From Heloderma charlesbogerti (Eukaryota > Chordata > Lepidosauria > Squamata > Helodermatidae), in NCBI GenBank assembly GCA_026122225.1, contig JANEZZ010002768.1, positions 1-64,000 on the forward strand: a DNA stretch of 64,000 nt, read 5' to 3'. The translations under genes and the position numbers were made by a program. How positions within the stretch are numbered: position 1 is the stretch's first letter; each line of letters starts with the position of its first letter. This document shows, in pieces, positions 59,401-60,121 of this stretch. The notes under the pieces are model-generated. The model did not search any database and was not told where the DNA came from. It saw nothing but the letters and a program-made list of their open reading frames with translations.

Positions 59401-60121
59401 GTGCATACTTTAAAAAAAAAGTTTACTAAATCGAAGTCAAATACGCCAAATCACATCTTCTTCCATTAAAGGTAGCAGAAACATTTCCAGGAAGCTTCCT
59501 GGACAATTTTCCAATTCAACATTCCCTGTAAATCCCATATCTATCACTGAAGCTCACAGGCCAAAGGAATTTCACCAGGTTTCCCTGTGTGAACAGAATG
59601 CTGGACTTAGATGGACCTTTGGTCTGACCCAGCATGGCTCTTCTTAGTTACTGGCGTAATTTTAGCTTGAAGCGAAAACATGCTGGTATGTTTGGTCCCG
59701 CCCCTTTTGCCTTCAGCCCCACCCCCATGGAATGTGGCCCCCCGAGAGCTTCTCAGAAATAAAATTCGGCCCTGAGGCTGAAAGAGGTTCTGCATCCCTG
59801 CTATAAAGCTTCAGAGTGTGGTCTGGCTCATGAGCATGCACAGCTTGTCTCATAAGCAAAGACCAAGCTACTGCAAGACTGGCTGCTCCTGCTTCCCTCC
59901 TGCATAGCACTGCTGTGGGCTATCACTCAAAAGCAAATTACCTCATGCAACAATGGCACCTCGTCCCTTGCTTTGTGGTACTCCTCCACGCACTCCTGGC
60001 AGTAACAGAGGTCATCGCTGGCCGCAGCAAATTCCTCTGGGGACAGTGCACTGGATGCAAAGCTGCTTATTAACTGGATGGCGCTCGAACCACCAGGCGT
60101 GCACCACCCACACGTACTCAT
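1..60121 (-). CDS. SETX: Senataxin (SETX) gene, 24 coding exons, 3' end cut by window edge
   Basis: Spliced gene read right to left. The 24 exon products align in order with human senataxin, which I know as a 2,677-residue nuclear DNA/RNA helicase of superfamily 1B (Sen1/UPF1-like). It unwinds R-loops, aids RNA polymerase II termination, and is mutated in human ALS4 and AOA2. Coding exons: 59942-60121, 54471-54678, 52961-53070, 50599-50818, 47807-47926, 43960-44131, 40271-40361, 34496-38521, 32984-33086, 31799-31935, 29911-30132, 28206-28373, 26903-27059, 23783-23884, 21336-21451, 19935-20006, 18345-18491, 13675-13782, 11899-12086, 10549-10641, 7853-8017, 6527-6625, 2706-2793 and 1-647. Every proposed intron begins GT and ends AG, and the first 23 exons sum to 7,092 bp, exactly 2,364 codons. 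As I recall, human SETX also has 24 coding exons. The stop codon and 3' UTR lie left of base 1. Confidence 0.97.
686..713. repeat. (GGGGA)n simple repeat
   Basis: About five copies of a GGGGA unit in the last SETX intron, 40 bp upstream of the acceptor side of exon 24. Confidence 0.9.
829..1071 (+). mobile_element. hAT-like non-autonomous element
   Basis: Begins CAGGGGTGGGCAACC and ends GGTTGCCCAGCCCTG, giving inverted ends typical of hAT-Charlie relatives. I could not read a clean target duplication. Confidence 0.65.
1557..1775. mobile_element. Palindromic MITE-like element
   Basis: Arms GCTAAGCAAACCAGGAAG (near 1585) and CTTCCTGGTTTGTTTAGC (near 1732) are inverted copies around a 130-bp centre. 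Outer sequence is also roughly complementary. Family unknown. Confidence 0.5.
1776..2533. other. SETX intron 23, mostly unassigned
   Basis: No exon-like sequence. Bases 2150-2235 resemble the end of a hAT-like element (GAAGTTGCCCACCCCAGG). Nothing else recognised. Confidence 0.5.
2534..2563. repeat. (TG)n microsatellite
   Basis: Fifteen TG units followed by CGCG. It lies in intron 23. Confidence 0.95.
2706..2793 (-). CDS. SETX: SETX coding exon 23 (motif VI)
   Basis: Residues 2335-2364. [20 protein letters not shown], then [14 protein letters not shown] is motif VI with the arginine finger. Acceptor TTCCAG, donor GTATGT, phase 0. Confidence 0.97.
2794..3287. other. SETX intron 22, unassigned part
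   Basis: Ordinary intron sequence upstream of exon 23 with no repeat or exon that I recognise. Bases 3406-4008 of the same intron are likewise unassigned. Confidence 0.5.
3288..3405. mobile_element. Hairpin MITE family A, copy 1
   Basis: Starts TTAGGGTGCAATCCTATGCA and ends TAGGATTGTGCCCTTA; arms are inverted repeats with a centre of ACAACTCCCAGCATTCCCC. Three more copies lie at 23345, 43519 and 61698. Confidence 0.8.
4009..4210 (+). mobile_element. tRNA-derived SINE (family 1)
   Basis: Head GGGCTGTAGCTCAGTG resembles a pol III A box. The body contains CCTGGAGAGCCGCTGC and the tail CTAGATGGACCCAGGGTCTG, which resembles the CR1 LINE 3' end. At least eight other copies occur in the window. 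Confidence 0.8.
4414..4436. repeat. (CA)n microsatellite
   Basis: About eleven CA units in intron 22. A run of 13 G follows at 4621-4633. Confidence 0.95.
4966..4990. repeat. (GA)n microsatellite
   Basis: Twelve GA units in intron 22. Confidence 0.95.
5351..5415. repeat. (TC)n(AC)n compound microsatellite
   Basis: TC-rich block followed directly by about sixteen AC units. Long open frames over it on both strands are low-complexity artefacts. Confidence 0.95.
5416..6134. other. SETX intron 22, unassigned part
   Basis: No recognised repeat or exon. The open frames here overlap on both strands, have no homology that I know, and are not flanked by convincing splice sites. Confidence 0.5.
6135..6283 (-). 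mobile_element. tRNA-derived SINE (family 1), partial
   Basis: Reverse copy: CCGGGGTTTCAGGCAGGAG and GCAGGTGCTCTACCACGCCC mark the body and A-box head. It lacks the CR1-like tail. Confidence 0.7.
6527..6625 (-). CDS. SETX: SETX coding exon 22 (motif V)
   Basis: Residues 2302-2334 plus two bases. [20 protein letters not shown] is helicase motif V; human has VDAFQGRQKD, and the G/E forms here are usual in other UPF1-like proteins. Acceptor TTCCAG, donor GTAAGG, phase 2. Confidence 0.97.
6897..7230. mobile_element. Long palindromic MITE family E, copy 1
   Basis: Outer arms CACAACACGCTAACCCACAC and GTGTGGGTTAGCGTGTTGTG are exact inverted repeats. Inner blocks of AACCATGGG/AACAACCCAC type repeat the symmetry. 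A relative lies at 44264-44602. Confidence 0.8.
7300..7413. mobile_element. Palindromic MITE family B, copy 1
   Basis: Starts GGGTTGGATCCAGAGTTAGT and ends ACTAAGTCTGAATTCAACCC; the centre contains GAAATCAATGGGACTTAG. Other copies lie at 18909 and 46064. Confidence 0.8.
7853..8017 (-). CDS. SETX: SETX coding exon 21
   Basis: Residues 2247-2301 plus two bases. [20 protein letters not shown], then [19 protein letters not shown], the conserved second-domain segment. Acceptor GTTCAG. The donor GTAAAAAA sits directly in a run of ten A, a low-complexity 5' splice site. Phase 2. Confidence 0.96.
8273..8345 (-). mobile_element. CR1 LINE 3' end, short
   Basis: Bases CATAGAATCATATAG, then GGGCCATCGAGTCCAACCCC, match the widely conserved sauropsid CR1 tail in reverse orientation. 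Confidence 0.7.
8346..9257. other. SETX intron 20, unassigned part
   Basis: No recognised exon. Bases 8860-9180 are GC-rich and end in a hAT-like style, but I cannot assign a family. Confidence 0.45.
9258..9405 (-). mobile_element. tRNA-derived SINE (family 1), partial
   Basis: Reverse copy with GCTTCAGGCAGGAGCC and GCAAAGCAGGGGCTTCACC. Confidence 0.65.
9642..9836 (-). mobile_element. CR1 LINE 3' fragment
   Basis: AGAGCCCTGCTGGATCAGAC through CACCCTCCCACCCATGTTCC is the antisense of the sauropsid CR1 3' region. Confidence 0.85.
10004..10345 (+). mobile_element. hAT-like non-autonomous element (family 2)
   Basis: Starts CAGGGGTGCAGACCTTCAGG, with a body typical of this family (CCCCTTCCCCTGGCCCCACC). 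Similar bodies occur at 32627, 42345 and 59650. Confidence 0.6.
10549..10641 (-). CDS. SETX: SETX coding exon 20
   Basis: Residues 2216-2246 plus two bases. [20 protein letters not shown] aligns with human DWPFQPYLVFDVGDGSERRD. Acceptor TCCTAG, donor GTAAGT. A 93-bp exon found by phase joining and homology. Confidence 0.94.
10642..11229. other. SETX intron 19, unassigned part
   Basis: No recognised repeat or exon apart from a short A run near 10808. Confidence 0.5.
11230..11362. mobile_element. Hairpin MITE family D
   Basis: Arms AGGGCTGGACAGAAAGAAGA and GCCTTCTGCCCAGCCCT flank the inverted pair GGACTTCAACTCCCAG and CTGGGAGTTGAAGTCC. This is the commonest MITE in the window. Confidence 0.75.
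11899..12086 (-). CDS. SETX: SETX coding exon 19 (motif IV, QYRMHP)
   Basis: Residues 2154-2215 plus two bases. [18 protein letters not shown], then [14 protein letters not shown], the signature of UPF1-like helicases at the start of the second RecA-like domain, then [10 protein letters not shown]. Acceptor TGGCAG, donor GTGAGT, phase 2. Confidence 0.97.
12180..12345 (+). mobile_element. MIR-like ancient SINE
   Basis: CAATCCTCACAGCTGCC, GCCCATTTTACAGACTGGGA and TGACTTGGTTAAGGGCCACA follow the MIR core order. Confidence 0.75.
12610..12795 (+). mobile_element. CR1 LINE 3' fragment, diverged
   Basis: GAGGAGGGTGCTATTGCTCA, TGTCCTGCTTGTGGACTTCC and CTGGTTGGCCACCTTGGG follow the CR1 3' consensus in sense orientation. 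Confidence 0.75.
12796..13674. other. SETX intron 18, unassigned part
   Basis: No recognised exon or repeat family downstream of the CR1 piece. Confidence 0.5.
13675..13782 (-). CDS. SETX: SETX coding exon 18 (motifs II and III)
   Basis: Residues 2118-2153. [19 protein letters not shown] completes the DEAG box, and [14 protein letters not shown] is motif III coupling ATP hydrolysis to strand movement. Acceptor CAACAG, donor GTAGGT, phase 0. The intron to exon 17 is 4.6 kb and holds the minisatellite. Confidence 0.97.
14270..14362 (+). mobile_element. L3/CR1-type ancient LINE tail
   Basis: AGATTGCATGCCCGGAGGAA, GGGCTATTGCC and TTAAGTGCTATGGAAAT resemble the old L3-type tail. Similar tails lie at 48046 and 63268. 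Confidence 0.55.
14437..14632 (+). mobile_element. tRNA-derived SINE (family 1)
   Basis: Sense copy from GTGAGGGGCCGTGAGCAGAG to GGCAGCTTTCTATGTTCC, including GAAACCCTGGGAGCTGCTGC. Confidence 0.8.
14633..15342. other. SETX intron 17, unassigned with AAACCATGG-type blocks
   Basis: Contains scattered inverted blocks (AACTATGGTTTG; TAAACCATGGTTAG) like the palindromic MITEs, but I cannot set ends. Confidence 0.45.
15343..15405 (-). mobile_element. BovB-type LINE/SINE tail with target duplication
   Basis: A 41-bp insert (15354-15394) holds (GTT)n and TTCAGTCGTGTCCGACTCTT, then CGTGACCCC, the antisense of the BovB or Sauria-SINE 3' tail. Perfect 11-bp duplicates AACCACAGCTT flank it at 15343-15353 and 15395-15405. 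Confidence 0.85.
15406..16235. other. SETX intron 17, unassigned part
   Basis: No recognised exon or repeat family between the BovB-type tail and the hAT-like element. Confidence 0.5.
16236..16748 (-). mobile_element. hAT-like MITE with 8-bp target duplication, host of a second MITE
   Basis: Element 16244-16740, from CTGGGGCCTCCAATGTGG to GGTTGGGAACCCCTG. Flanks CCTTAATC (16236) and CCTTAAGC (16741) form an 8-bp duplication with one mismatch, as expected for hAT. Related copies lie at 26223 and 50077. Confidence 0.8.
16277..16437. mobile_element. Hairpin MITE family C, copy 1
   Basis: From GGAGGCTGGTGGCGCCGATG to GAGCCACCAGCCGCC; inverted arms contain GGCGGTGAATCC and GGATTCACCGCC. It is nested inside the hAT-like element. 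Copy 2 is at 53622. Confidence 0.85.
16741..16985 (+). mobile_element. MIR-like ancient SINE
   Basis: CAGAGTGCTTTACATGTAAT, AATCCTTGCAGACAG and GGAGGGTTTTGAACTGGGGA follow the MIR layout. The hAT-like element was inserted at its left side. Confidence 0.65.
16996..17090. mobile_element. Hairpin MITE family D, diverged
   Basis: GGCTGCAACTCCCACCATCC and GGACACCAGGTTGGGGAAGG mark the two ends. Confidence 0.6.
17281..17562. repeat. Minisatellite, 21-bp unit
   Basis: About 13 tandem units built on AAAGGCCCACAAATTCCACC, with a variant carrying CCCATACAC. Because 21 is a multiple of three, the reverse strand stays open in all three frames and gives Trp/Gly-rich false ORFs. It lies within the 4.6-kb intron that splits the DEAG box. 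Confidence 0.95.
17748..17874. mobile_element. Hairpin MITE family D
   Basis: CCCAACCTCAGGTCCCCAAA and TCTGGGGACCCATGGTTGGG are inverted ends; the centre has GGCTGGGGATGATGG. Confidence 0.65.
17905..18262 (-). mobile_element. L2-like LINE 3' end
   Basis: A-rich 3' UTR with ATTAAAAACTACACAC, preceded in the sense direction by a diverged ORF end (region 18060-18240). It stops about 80 bp from exon 17. Confidence 0.65.
18345..18491 (-). CDS. SETX: SETX coding exon 17 (Walker B first half)
   Basis: Residues 2069-2117. [20 protein letters not shown], then [19 protein letters not shown]. It ends inside helicase motif II: DE here, AGQ in the next exon. Acceptor TCCAAG, donor GTCAGT, phase 0. An L2-like repeat ends about 80 bp below the donor. 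Confidence 0.97.
18492..18908. other. SETX intron 16, unassigned part
   Basis: No recognised exon or repeat family just upstream of exon 17. A T run lies near 18670. Confidence 0.5.
18909..19040. mobile_element. Palindromic MITE family B, copy 2 (diverged)
   Basis: From GGTTTGGATCTGGACAATG to GCTGAATCGAACCCA, with CTGATTTAAATGGGACCTAA in the middle. Confidence 0.6.
19041..19934. other. SETX intron 16, unassigned part
   Basis: No recognised exon or repeat family between the MITE and exon 16. Confidence 0.5.
19935..20006 (-). CDS. SETX: SETX coding exon 16 (stalk, 24 codons)
   Basis: Residues 2045-2068. [20 protein letters not shown] continues the helical stalk; human has ELDENISKVSKERQELAS. 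At 72 bp it is the shortest coding exon. Acceptor TTTCAG, donor GTATGA, phase 0 on both sides. Confidence 0.93.
20108..20318 (-). mobile_element. tRNA-derived SINE (family 1), diverged
   Basis: Reverse copy: GTCCGTCTAGCTCAGGGACG at the tail side and CTTGCAAGCAAAGCGTGAG at the head side. Confidence 0.65.
20373..20560 (+). mobile_element. hAT-like element start, diverged
   Basis: Starts CAGGGGTAGGGAACGTTTTG, then follows the body of the 26223/50077 family (AGAATGGCTGCAATGGGAGG). The right end is not clear. Confidence 0.45.
20561..21335. other. SETX intron 15, palindromic remnant and unassigned sequence
   Basis: The pair ACCAGGATAT / ATATCCTGGT at 20960-20998, with CTGTGGT/ACCACAG outside it, is an old palindromic element. 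The rest is unassigned. Confidence 0.45.
21336..21451 (-). CDS. SETX: SETX coding exon 15 (helicase stalk)
   Basis: Residues 2006-2044. [20 protein letters not shown] is a charged amphipathic helix, matching human MHKRKEFLDYQLDELSRQRA. In UPF1-like helicases this insertion forms the paired-helix stalk on domain 1. Acceptor TCTATAG, donor GTAGTT, leaves phase 0. Confidence 0.94.
21530..21700. mobile_element. MITE family E relative, decayed
   Basis: Repeated blocks AACCCATGG, GTAACCCAGA and AACCATGGGTTGTTG recall family E, but clear ends are lost. Confidence 0.45.
21701..23344. other. SETX intron 14, mostly unassigned
   Basis: Contains a CA microsatellite at 22043-22069 and a possible L2-like tail near 22955-23105 (CAGCCACCTTCGTAAGGAG). 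No exon recognised. Confidence 0.45.
22043..22069. repeat. (CA)n microsatellite
   Basis: About thirteen CA units in SETX intron 14. Confidence 0.95.
23345..23444. mobile_element. Hairpin MITE family A, copy 2
   Basis: An almost perfect 100-bp hairpin: AGGGCACAGTCCTATGCAT at one end and ATGCATAGGATTGTGCCCT at the other, meeting at CCATGCTGGG. Confidence 0.9.
23783..23884 (-). CDS. SETX: SETX coding exon 14
   Basis: Residues 1972-2005 plus one base: [20 protein letters not shown], then RKFSLDDQ, matching human [16 protein letters not shown]. Acceptor ATCCAG, donor GTGAGT, in and out in phase 1. Found by phase joining and homology. Confidence 0.95.
24037..24560 (+). mobile_element. hAT-like element, diverged
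   Basis: Starts CAGGGGTGGCAATGTGGCAC, with later CACCCATTTTGTGGCGGTGC similar to the 26223 family. The right end is uncertain. Confidence 0.4.
24561..25885. other. SETX intron 13, unassigned part
   Basis: No recognised repeat or exon in this stretch upstream of exon 14. Confidence 0.5.
25886..25955. mobile_element. Hairpin MITE family D, left half
   Basis: TTCCCCAATCTGGTGCCCTC, CAGGTGCGTTGGACC and ACAACTCCCACAG; only one arm is well kept. Confidence 0.55.
25982..26086 (-). mobile_element. tRNA-derived SINE (family 1), 3' part
   Basis: AGCTGCCTTATGCTGAGTCA through GGCTCTCCAGGGTTTCAG; the tRNA-like head is missing. Confidence 0.75.
26223..26595 (+). mobile_element. hAT-like MITE, copy of the 50077 family
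   Basis: CAGGGGGGTCCAACATTTTG, GGGTGCTCTCACAAC and AACTTGGTGGGTGCCAAGAG match the element at 50077 along its length. Target duplication not readable. Confidence 0.7.
26903..27059 (-). CDS. SETX: SETX coding exon 13 (helicase motif Ia)
   Basis: Residues 1920-1971 plus one base. [17 protein letters not shown] is motif Ia, followed by [17 protein letters not shown], almost as in human. Acceptor CTCCAG, donor GTATGA, phase 1. Confidence 0.97.
27498..27790 (+). mobile_element. hAT-like element (family 2), partial
   Basis: Starts CAGGGCTGGGGAACCTCTTT, with an internal region like the 32627 copy. The right end is not clear. Confidence 0.5.
28206..28373 (-). CDS. SETX: SETX coding exon 12 (Q motif and Walker A)
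   Basis: Residues 1864-1919. [12 protein letters not shown] is the Q-motif region that contacts adenine. [10 protein letters not shown] (about 1899-1908) is the Walker A loop with an intact lysine, the start of the first RecA-like helicase domain. Acceptor CCCCAG, donor GTGGGC, phase 0. Confidence 0.98.
28374..28976. other. SETX intron 11, unassigned part
   Basis: No recognised repeat or exon just upstream of the Walker A exon. Confidence 0.5.
28977..29618 (+). mobile_element. hAT-like element, probable
   Basis: Starts CAGGAGTAAGCAACCTGTGG; the right end resembles GCATGCCCACCCCTGG. The length and both ends are tentative. Confidence 0.4.
29745..29825. mobile_element. Hairpin MITE family D, partial
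   Basis: CCTCAACCTGGTGCCCTCCA, GATGGGTTAGACTACAACG and a CCCCAGCCATCAGG centre. Confidence 0.6.
29911..30132 (-). CDS. SETX: SETX coding exon 11
   Basis: Residues 1790-1863. [13 protein letters not shown] and [16 protein letters not shown] align with the human beta-barrel-like segment before the helicase (CYLSIQTQENF; VISSLVTTQRKLKAM). The 5' edge is uncertain: AG after the best pyrimidine tract puts the exon at 30137 but breaks the phase, while the next AG, at 30132, keeps phase 0. Donor GTAAGA. Confidence 0.85.
30138..31506. other. SETX intron 10, mostly unassigned
   Basis: Inverted AAACCATGGTTTG and AAACCATAGTTTG blocks at 30314-30395 suggest a decayed palindromic element. The rest is unassigned and holds no exon. 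Confidence 0.5.
31507..31703 (-). mobile_element. tRNA-derived SINE (family 1), full length
   Basis: The best copy. Read in reverse it runs from GGGGCCGTGGCTCAGTGGCA (A box) and AGGTTCTATCCCTGGCATC (B-box region) to a CR1-like tail ending GGCAGCATTCTCTGTTC. Confidence 0.9.
31799..31935 (-). CDS. SETX: SETX coding exon 10
   Basis: Residues 1744-1789. [20 protein letters not shown] matches human LAKQLYPKENDLVFLAPERI. Acceptor CTCCAG is good. The donor I favour is GTTACT after the codons for VGL, a weak site chosen because it leaves phase 0; the low end could shift by a few codons. Confidence 0.82.
31936..32626. other. SETX intron 9, unassigned part
   Basis: No recognised repeat or exon before the hAT-like element. 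Confidence 0.5.
32627..32961 (+). mobile_element. hAT-like non-autonomous element (family 2)
   Basis: CAGGGGTGCAGAACCTCTTT, CAGCCCGAGGGCCGAATTCC and an internal GGGGTGGGGCCGAGGGAAGG; it ends just before the donor side of exon 9. Confidence 0.7.
32984..33086 (-). CDS. SETX: SETX coding exon 9
   Basis: Residues 1710-1743 plus one base, beginning [19 protein letters not shown], where human has VAQEW. The rest is divergent. Acceptor CTGCAG, donor GTGAGA. Assigned by position, phase and the conserved first residues. Confidence 0.88.
33425..33620. mobile_element. Palindromic MITE, family E-like, decayed
   Basis: Repeated inverted blocks AAGCCAC/GTGGCTT and AACCCATGGCTTG. Ends are unclear. Confidence 0.45.
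33621..34495. other. SETX intron 8, unassigned part
   Basis: Contains a duplicated TTTTTTTAACTATTATTATT block at 33809-33852. Otherwise nothing recognised. Confidence 0.5.
34496..38521 (-). CDS. SETX: SETX coding exon 8 (giant exon, 1,342 codons)
   Basis: Residues 368-1709 in one uninterrupted 4,026-bp frame, the counterpart of the giant exon of mammalian SETX. It opens [19 protein letters not shown] and carries the last third of the N-terminal domain ([20 protein letters not shown]). It then runs through a long Ser/Lys/Glu-rich, probably disordered region with little overall conservation. Islands match human: [13 protein letters not shown] near residue 945, [13 protein letters not shown] near 978 (hydrophobic core plus acidic tail, like a SUMO-interacting motif), [15 protein letters not shown] near 1037, [15 protein letters not shown] near 1235, and [18 protein letters not shown] near 1461. 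The 3' end returns to conserved sequence ([30 protein letters not shown]) leading to the helicase. Acceptor TTTCAG, donor GTAAGT, phase 0 on both sides. Confidence 0.98.
38683..39105 (-). mobile_element. L2-like LINE 3' end with ORF2 C-terminus
   Basis: The reverse strand codes [20 protein letters not shown], the typical end of L2-group ORF2. A 3' UTR ending GGCGGTATAGACATGTAAAA and an ATT-rich tail follow. Inserted in CR1. Confidence 0.8.
39346..39867 (-). mobile_element. Second L2-like tail, itself interrupted
   Basis: Tail part 39346-39403 (CTATACCACCCAATCGCC) and 3' UTR part 39818-39867 (AACAATTAAAACCATAACA) are separated by 414 bp of foreign sequence. Inserted in the same CR1. Confidence 0.65.
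39404..39817 (+). mobile_element. Unidentified insertion with acidic/basic reading frame
   Basis: Begins TGTCAGGGTGGACACTGAGC. A plus-strand frame codes [16 protein letters not shown], then [20 protein letters not shown], and stops near 39715. It looks like the N-terminal piece of a retroelement gag-like or ORF1 protein, but I do not recognise the family. No enzyme motif is present and there is no reason to call it a host gene. Confidence 0.45.
40271..40361 (-). CDS. SETX: SETX coding exon 7
   Basis: Residues 337-367. It contains [20 protein letters not shown], aligned with human [17 protein letters not shown]. The acceptor is TTGAAG with a weak pyrimidine tract; the donor is a consensus GTAAGT. 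Leaves in phase 0 into the giant exon. Confidence 0.93.
40362..41458. other. SETX intron 6, unassigned part
   Basis: No recognised exon. Bases 40655-40810 have a SINE-like look (GACCTGGGTTCAACTCCAAG) but the element is too diverged to name. Confidence 0.45.
41459..41800 (-). mobile_element. L2-like LINE 3' end
   Basis: CTCTCAGGGTGGTGTACAAA, an A-rich UTR, and GAGAAGGCCCTATCCTTTC (the reverse of the AFS motif region), as in the 38683 copy. Confidence 0.75.
42345..42700. mobile_element. hAT-like element (family 2), with microsatellite inside
   Basis: Left end AGGTGGGGGACCTCAGGCCC; right end CTGAAAGAGGTTCTGCATCC. A C run and (AC)n lie at 42596-42620. Confidence 0.65.
42861..43052 (-). mobile_element. 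tRNA-derived SINE (family 1), full length
   Basis: Reverse copy from CGCTGCCTTATACTGAGTCA to CTCTACCACTGAGCCATGGC. Confidence 0.9.
43128..43378 (+). mobile_element. MIR-like SINE interrupted by MITE D
   Basis: TCTCCACAACCACCCTTGGA and GGCTCAAGGTAACCCAGTAA, then a MITE D piece (43268-43350: CCCCAACCTGGTGTCC), then ATCCACTATGCCACACTACC. Confidence 0.65.
43519..43624. mobile_element. Hairpin MITE family A, copy 3
   Basis: AGATGCAATCCTATGTGTGC and TGCATAGGATTGCACCCT ends, with ACAATTCCCAGCATGCCCC centre. Confidence 0.85.
43960..44131 (-). CDS. SETX: SETX coding exon 6
   Basis: Residues 280-336 plus two bases: [20 protein letters not shown], then [20 protein letters not shown], conserved with human. 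The acceptor follows a run of 17 T (plus-strand A run 44135-44151), an unusually uniform polypyrimidine tract. The donor is GTTGGT, phase 2. Confidence 0.94.
44264..44602. mobile_element. Long palindromic MITE family E, copy 2
   Basis: Ends CGACACAACACGATAACCCA and TGGGTTATCGTGTTGTGCG, with inner pair AACAAACCATGGTTTGTTA present on both sides. About 340 bp, potentially one long hairpin. Confidence 0.85.
44603..45529. other. SETX intron 5, unassigned part
   Basis: No exon or repeat family recognised between the long palindrome and the next MITE. Confidence 0.5.
45530..45653. mobile_element. Hairpin MITE family D, good copy
   Basis: ACCCTCCAGATGTTTTGGAC and GTCCAAAACATCCAGAGGGC arms around a CCCACTGGCCATGC centre. 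Confidence 0.85.
45826..46300 (+). mobile_element. L2-like LINE 3' end, interrupted by MITE B
   Basis: GACCTTTTCTGCTGTGGTGT (diverged AFS motif), a T-rich UTR, and a tail GGGAATAAAAACGTTTAAAA at 46268. MITE B sits at 46064-46195 inside it. Confidence 0.7.
46064..46195. mobile_element. Palindromic MITE family B, copy 3
   Basis: GGGCTGGAGCCAGACTTAGT and ATTAAATCTGAATCCAACCC ends; inner inverted pair GAAATCAATGGGA and CACTGATTTCAATGGG. Confidence 0.85.
46301..47806. other. SETX intron 5, unassigned part
   Basis: A long stretch without any repeat family or exon that I recognise, running up to exon 5. Confidence 0.5.
47807..47926 (-). CDS. SETX: SETX coding exon 5
   Basis: Residues 240-279 plus one base. 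It reads [20 protein letters not shown], then [20 protein letters not shown], nearly as in human. Acceptor TTGTAG, donor GTAACT. Enters and leaves in phase 1. Confidence 0.95.
48046..48135 (+). mobile_element. L3/CR1-type ancient LINE tail
   Basis: AGATTGTAAATTCCTTGGGG, then CAGGGGCCTGTCTTTTGGGG, is a typical old L3-type tail. Confidence 0.6.
48515..48745 (+). mobile_element. tRNA-derived SINE (family 2)
   Basis: AGTGGCTAAAATGTCCAGAC (A-box region), GGTTCAAATCCCCACTCAGC (B box), CCTCACAGGGTTGTTGTGAG and the tail CCTTGGAGGAAGGATGATGC. Other copies lie at 52508 and 62368. Confidence 0.85.
49061..49160. mobile_element. Hairpin MITE family D
   Basis: CAGCCTTTGCCCAACTTGGT and GGCTGGGGAAGGCT, with GATGGGAGTTGTAGTCCAAC. 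Confidence 0.75.
49181..49450 (+). mobile_element. hAT-like element start
   Basis: CAGAGGTGGGCAACGTGTGG, then CCTGAAGGTCCCCCCTC; right end uncertain. A run of ten G lies at 49331-49340. Confidence 0.45.
49925..50076 (+). mobile_element. MIR-like SINE, split by hAT-like element
   Basis: ATCCTCACAACTATCCTGTG, GCTCAAGGTCACC and CACTCTAACCATTACAC; its end continues after the insertion at 50515 (CACTACACCACG). Confidence 0.7.
50069..50522 (+). mobile_element. hAT-like MITE with 8-bp target duplication
   Basis: Element 50077-50514, from CAGGGGTCCCCAGCC to TTTGAGACCACAG. Flanks CATTACAC and CACTACAC form an 8-bp duplication with one mismatch. Confidence 0.8.
50599..50818 (-). CDS. SETX: SETX coding exon 4
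   Basis: Residues 167-239 plus one base, starting [21 protein letters not shown] and covering [21 protein letters not shown] and [15 protein letters not shown]. Highly conserved with human. Acceptor CATAG, donor GTGAGT. A hAT-like element ends only 85 bp below its donor side (50077-50514). Confidence 0.96.
50819..52389. other. SETX intron 3, mostly unassigned
   Basis: AT-rich from 51400 to 52100. A 40-bp block at 51180-51220 (CCAAACCACACAAATGTAGA) repeats one at 50002-50042. A tandem copy of TTACTCCTCAGCAGCT lies at 52292-52331. No exon. Confidence 0.5.
52390..52506. mobile_element. Hairpin MITE family D
   Basis: CTTTCCCCAACATGGTGCTC and GTGTTAGGGAAGG ends, with GACTACAACTCCCATCAGCC. Confidence 0.7.
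52508..52705 (+). mobile_element. tRNA-derived SINE (family 2)
   Basis: GGTGTAGCAATTACAGCACT, CCCACAGGGTTGTTGTGAAG and GAGCTCTTTGGGGGAAAGGC, as in the 48515 copy. Confidence 0.8.
52961..53070 (-). CDS. SETX: SETX coding exon 3
   Basis: Residues 130-166. It enters in phase 1 after acceptor TTGCAG and reads [12 protein letters not shown], then [15 protein letters not shown], matching the human N-terminal domain. It leaves in phase 0 with donor GTGAGC. At 110 bp it is too short to stand out as an ORF; it was found by joining phases between exons 2 and 4. Confidence 0.95.
53240..53368. mobile_element. Hairpin MITE family D, diverged
   Basis: GGCCCTCCAGAGGTTTTGGC and CCAAACCATCTGGAGACGC are inverted arms. 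Confidence 0.65.
53622..53778. mobile_element. Hairpin MITE family C, copy 2
   Basis: GGAGGCTGGTGGCTCTGATG to TCGGAGCCACCAGTCTCC. Inner pair GGGTTTCAGTCAGAACTCTA and TAGAGTTCTGACTGAAACCC is a perfect 20-bp inverted repeat. Confidence 0.9.
54471..54678 (-). CDS. SETX: SETX coding exon 2
   Basis: Residues 61-129 plus one base. It starts [10 protein letters not shown] after acceptor TTGCAG and ends after LLLHEHL with donor [21 protein letters not shown] is almost identical to human. This is part of the conserved N-terminal domain, known in human for protein-protein contacts. Reading past the donor gives a false extension of the frame. Confidence 0.95.
54679..55611. other. SETX intron 1, unassigned part
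   Basis: No recognised repeat or exon upstream of exon 2. Confidence 0.5.
55612..55760 (-). mobile_element. tRNA-derived SINE (family 1), decayed
   Basis: CAGTGGCTCTCCGGGATTTC and TGGAGATGCCAGAGACCTTC survive, with a partly duplicated middle. Confidence 0.6.
56503..57263 (+). mobile_element. AT-rich hAT-like element with perfect 8-bp target duplication
   Basis: Element 56511-57255 opens CAGGATGGATAAAAATCAAT and closes CAAATCAAATCAACCCTG; both ends are rich in GATTTAAATC blocks. CTCAGTAC flanks it on both sides (56503-56510, 57256-57263). No transposase frame. Confidence 0.85.
56768..56830 (-). mobile_element. L2-like tail nested in the hAT-like element
   Basis: TTTATTTATTCATTTCATTT, then CTATACCGCCCAATAGCTG, is the reverse of the L2-like 3' end. 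Confidence 0.7.
57290..57612 (+). mobile_element. L2-like LINE 3' end
   Basis: GACAGGGCCTTTTCTACTGT codes [19 protein letters not shown], the L2 ORF2 end. The UTR may resume at 58371-58580 after the CR1 insertion. Confidence 0.75.
57613..58370 (-). mobile_element. CR1 LINE 3' region, longest copy
   Basis: From AAGAACATAAGAAGAGCCAT through GCATCATGTCTCCCCTTGCT and CTCTACAATATC to TGGTGACCAGAACTGGACAC. About 750 bp in reverse orientation. Confidence 0.9.
59140..59203 (+). mobile_element. tRNA-derived SINE (family 2), 3' tail
   Basis: ACACCTTGAGCTTCTCAAAT, then GAAAGGCAGGACATAAATG. Confidence 0.65.
59584..59800. mobile_element. CR1 tail abutting a hAT-like element
   Basis: CR1 sense tail at 59590-59646 (GAATGCTGGACTTAGATGGA), then a reverse family 2 hAT-like element ending GAAAGAGGTTCTGCATCCCTG... 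at 59800. Confidence 0.65.
59942..60121 (-). CDS. SETX: SETX coding exon 1 (start codon)
   Basis: Residues 1-60, beginning [11 protein letters not shown], very close to the human start MSTCCWCTPGG. The acceptor AG lies one base before the ATG, so at least one non-coding exon must lie further right. A cysteine-rich stretch ([17 protein letters not shown]) follows near residues 38-54. The donor after LLHE is GTAATT and leaves phase 0. The start is chosen by homology and by the position of the acceptor. Confidence 0.95.
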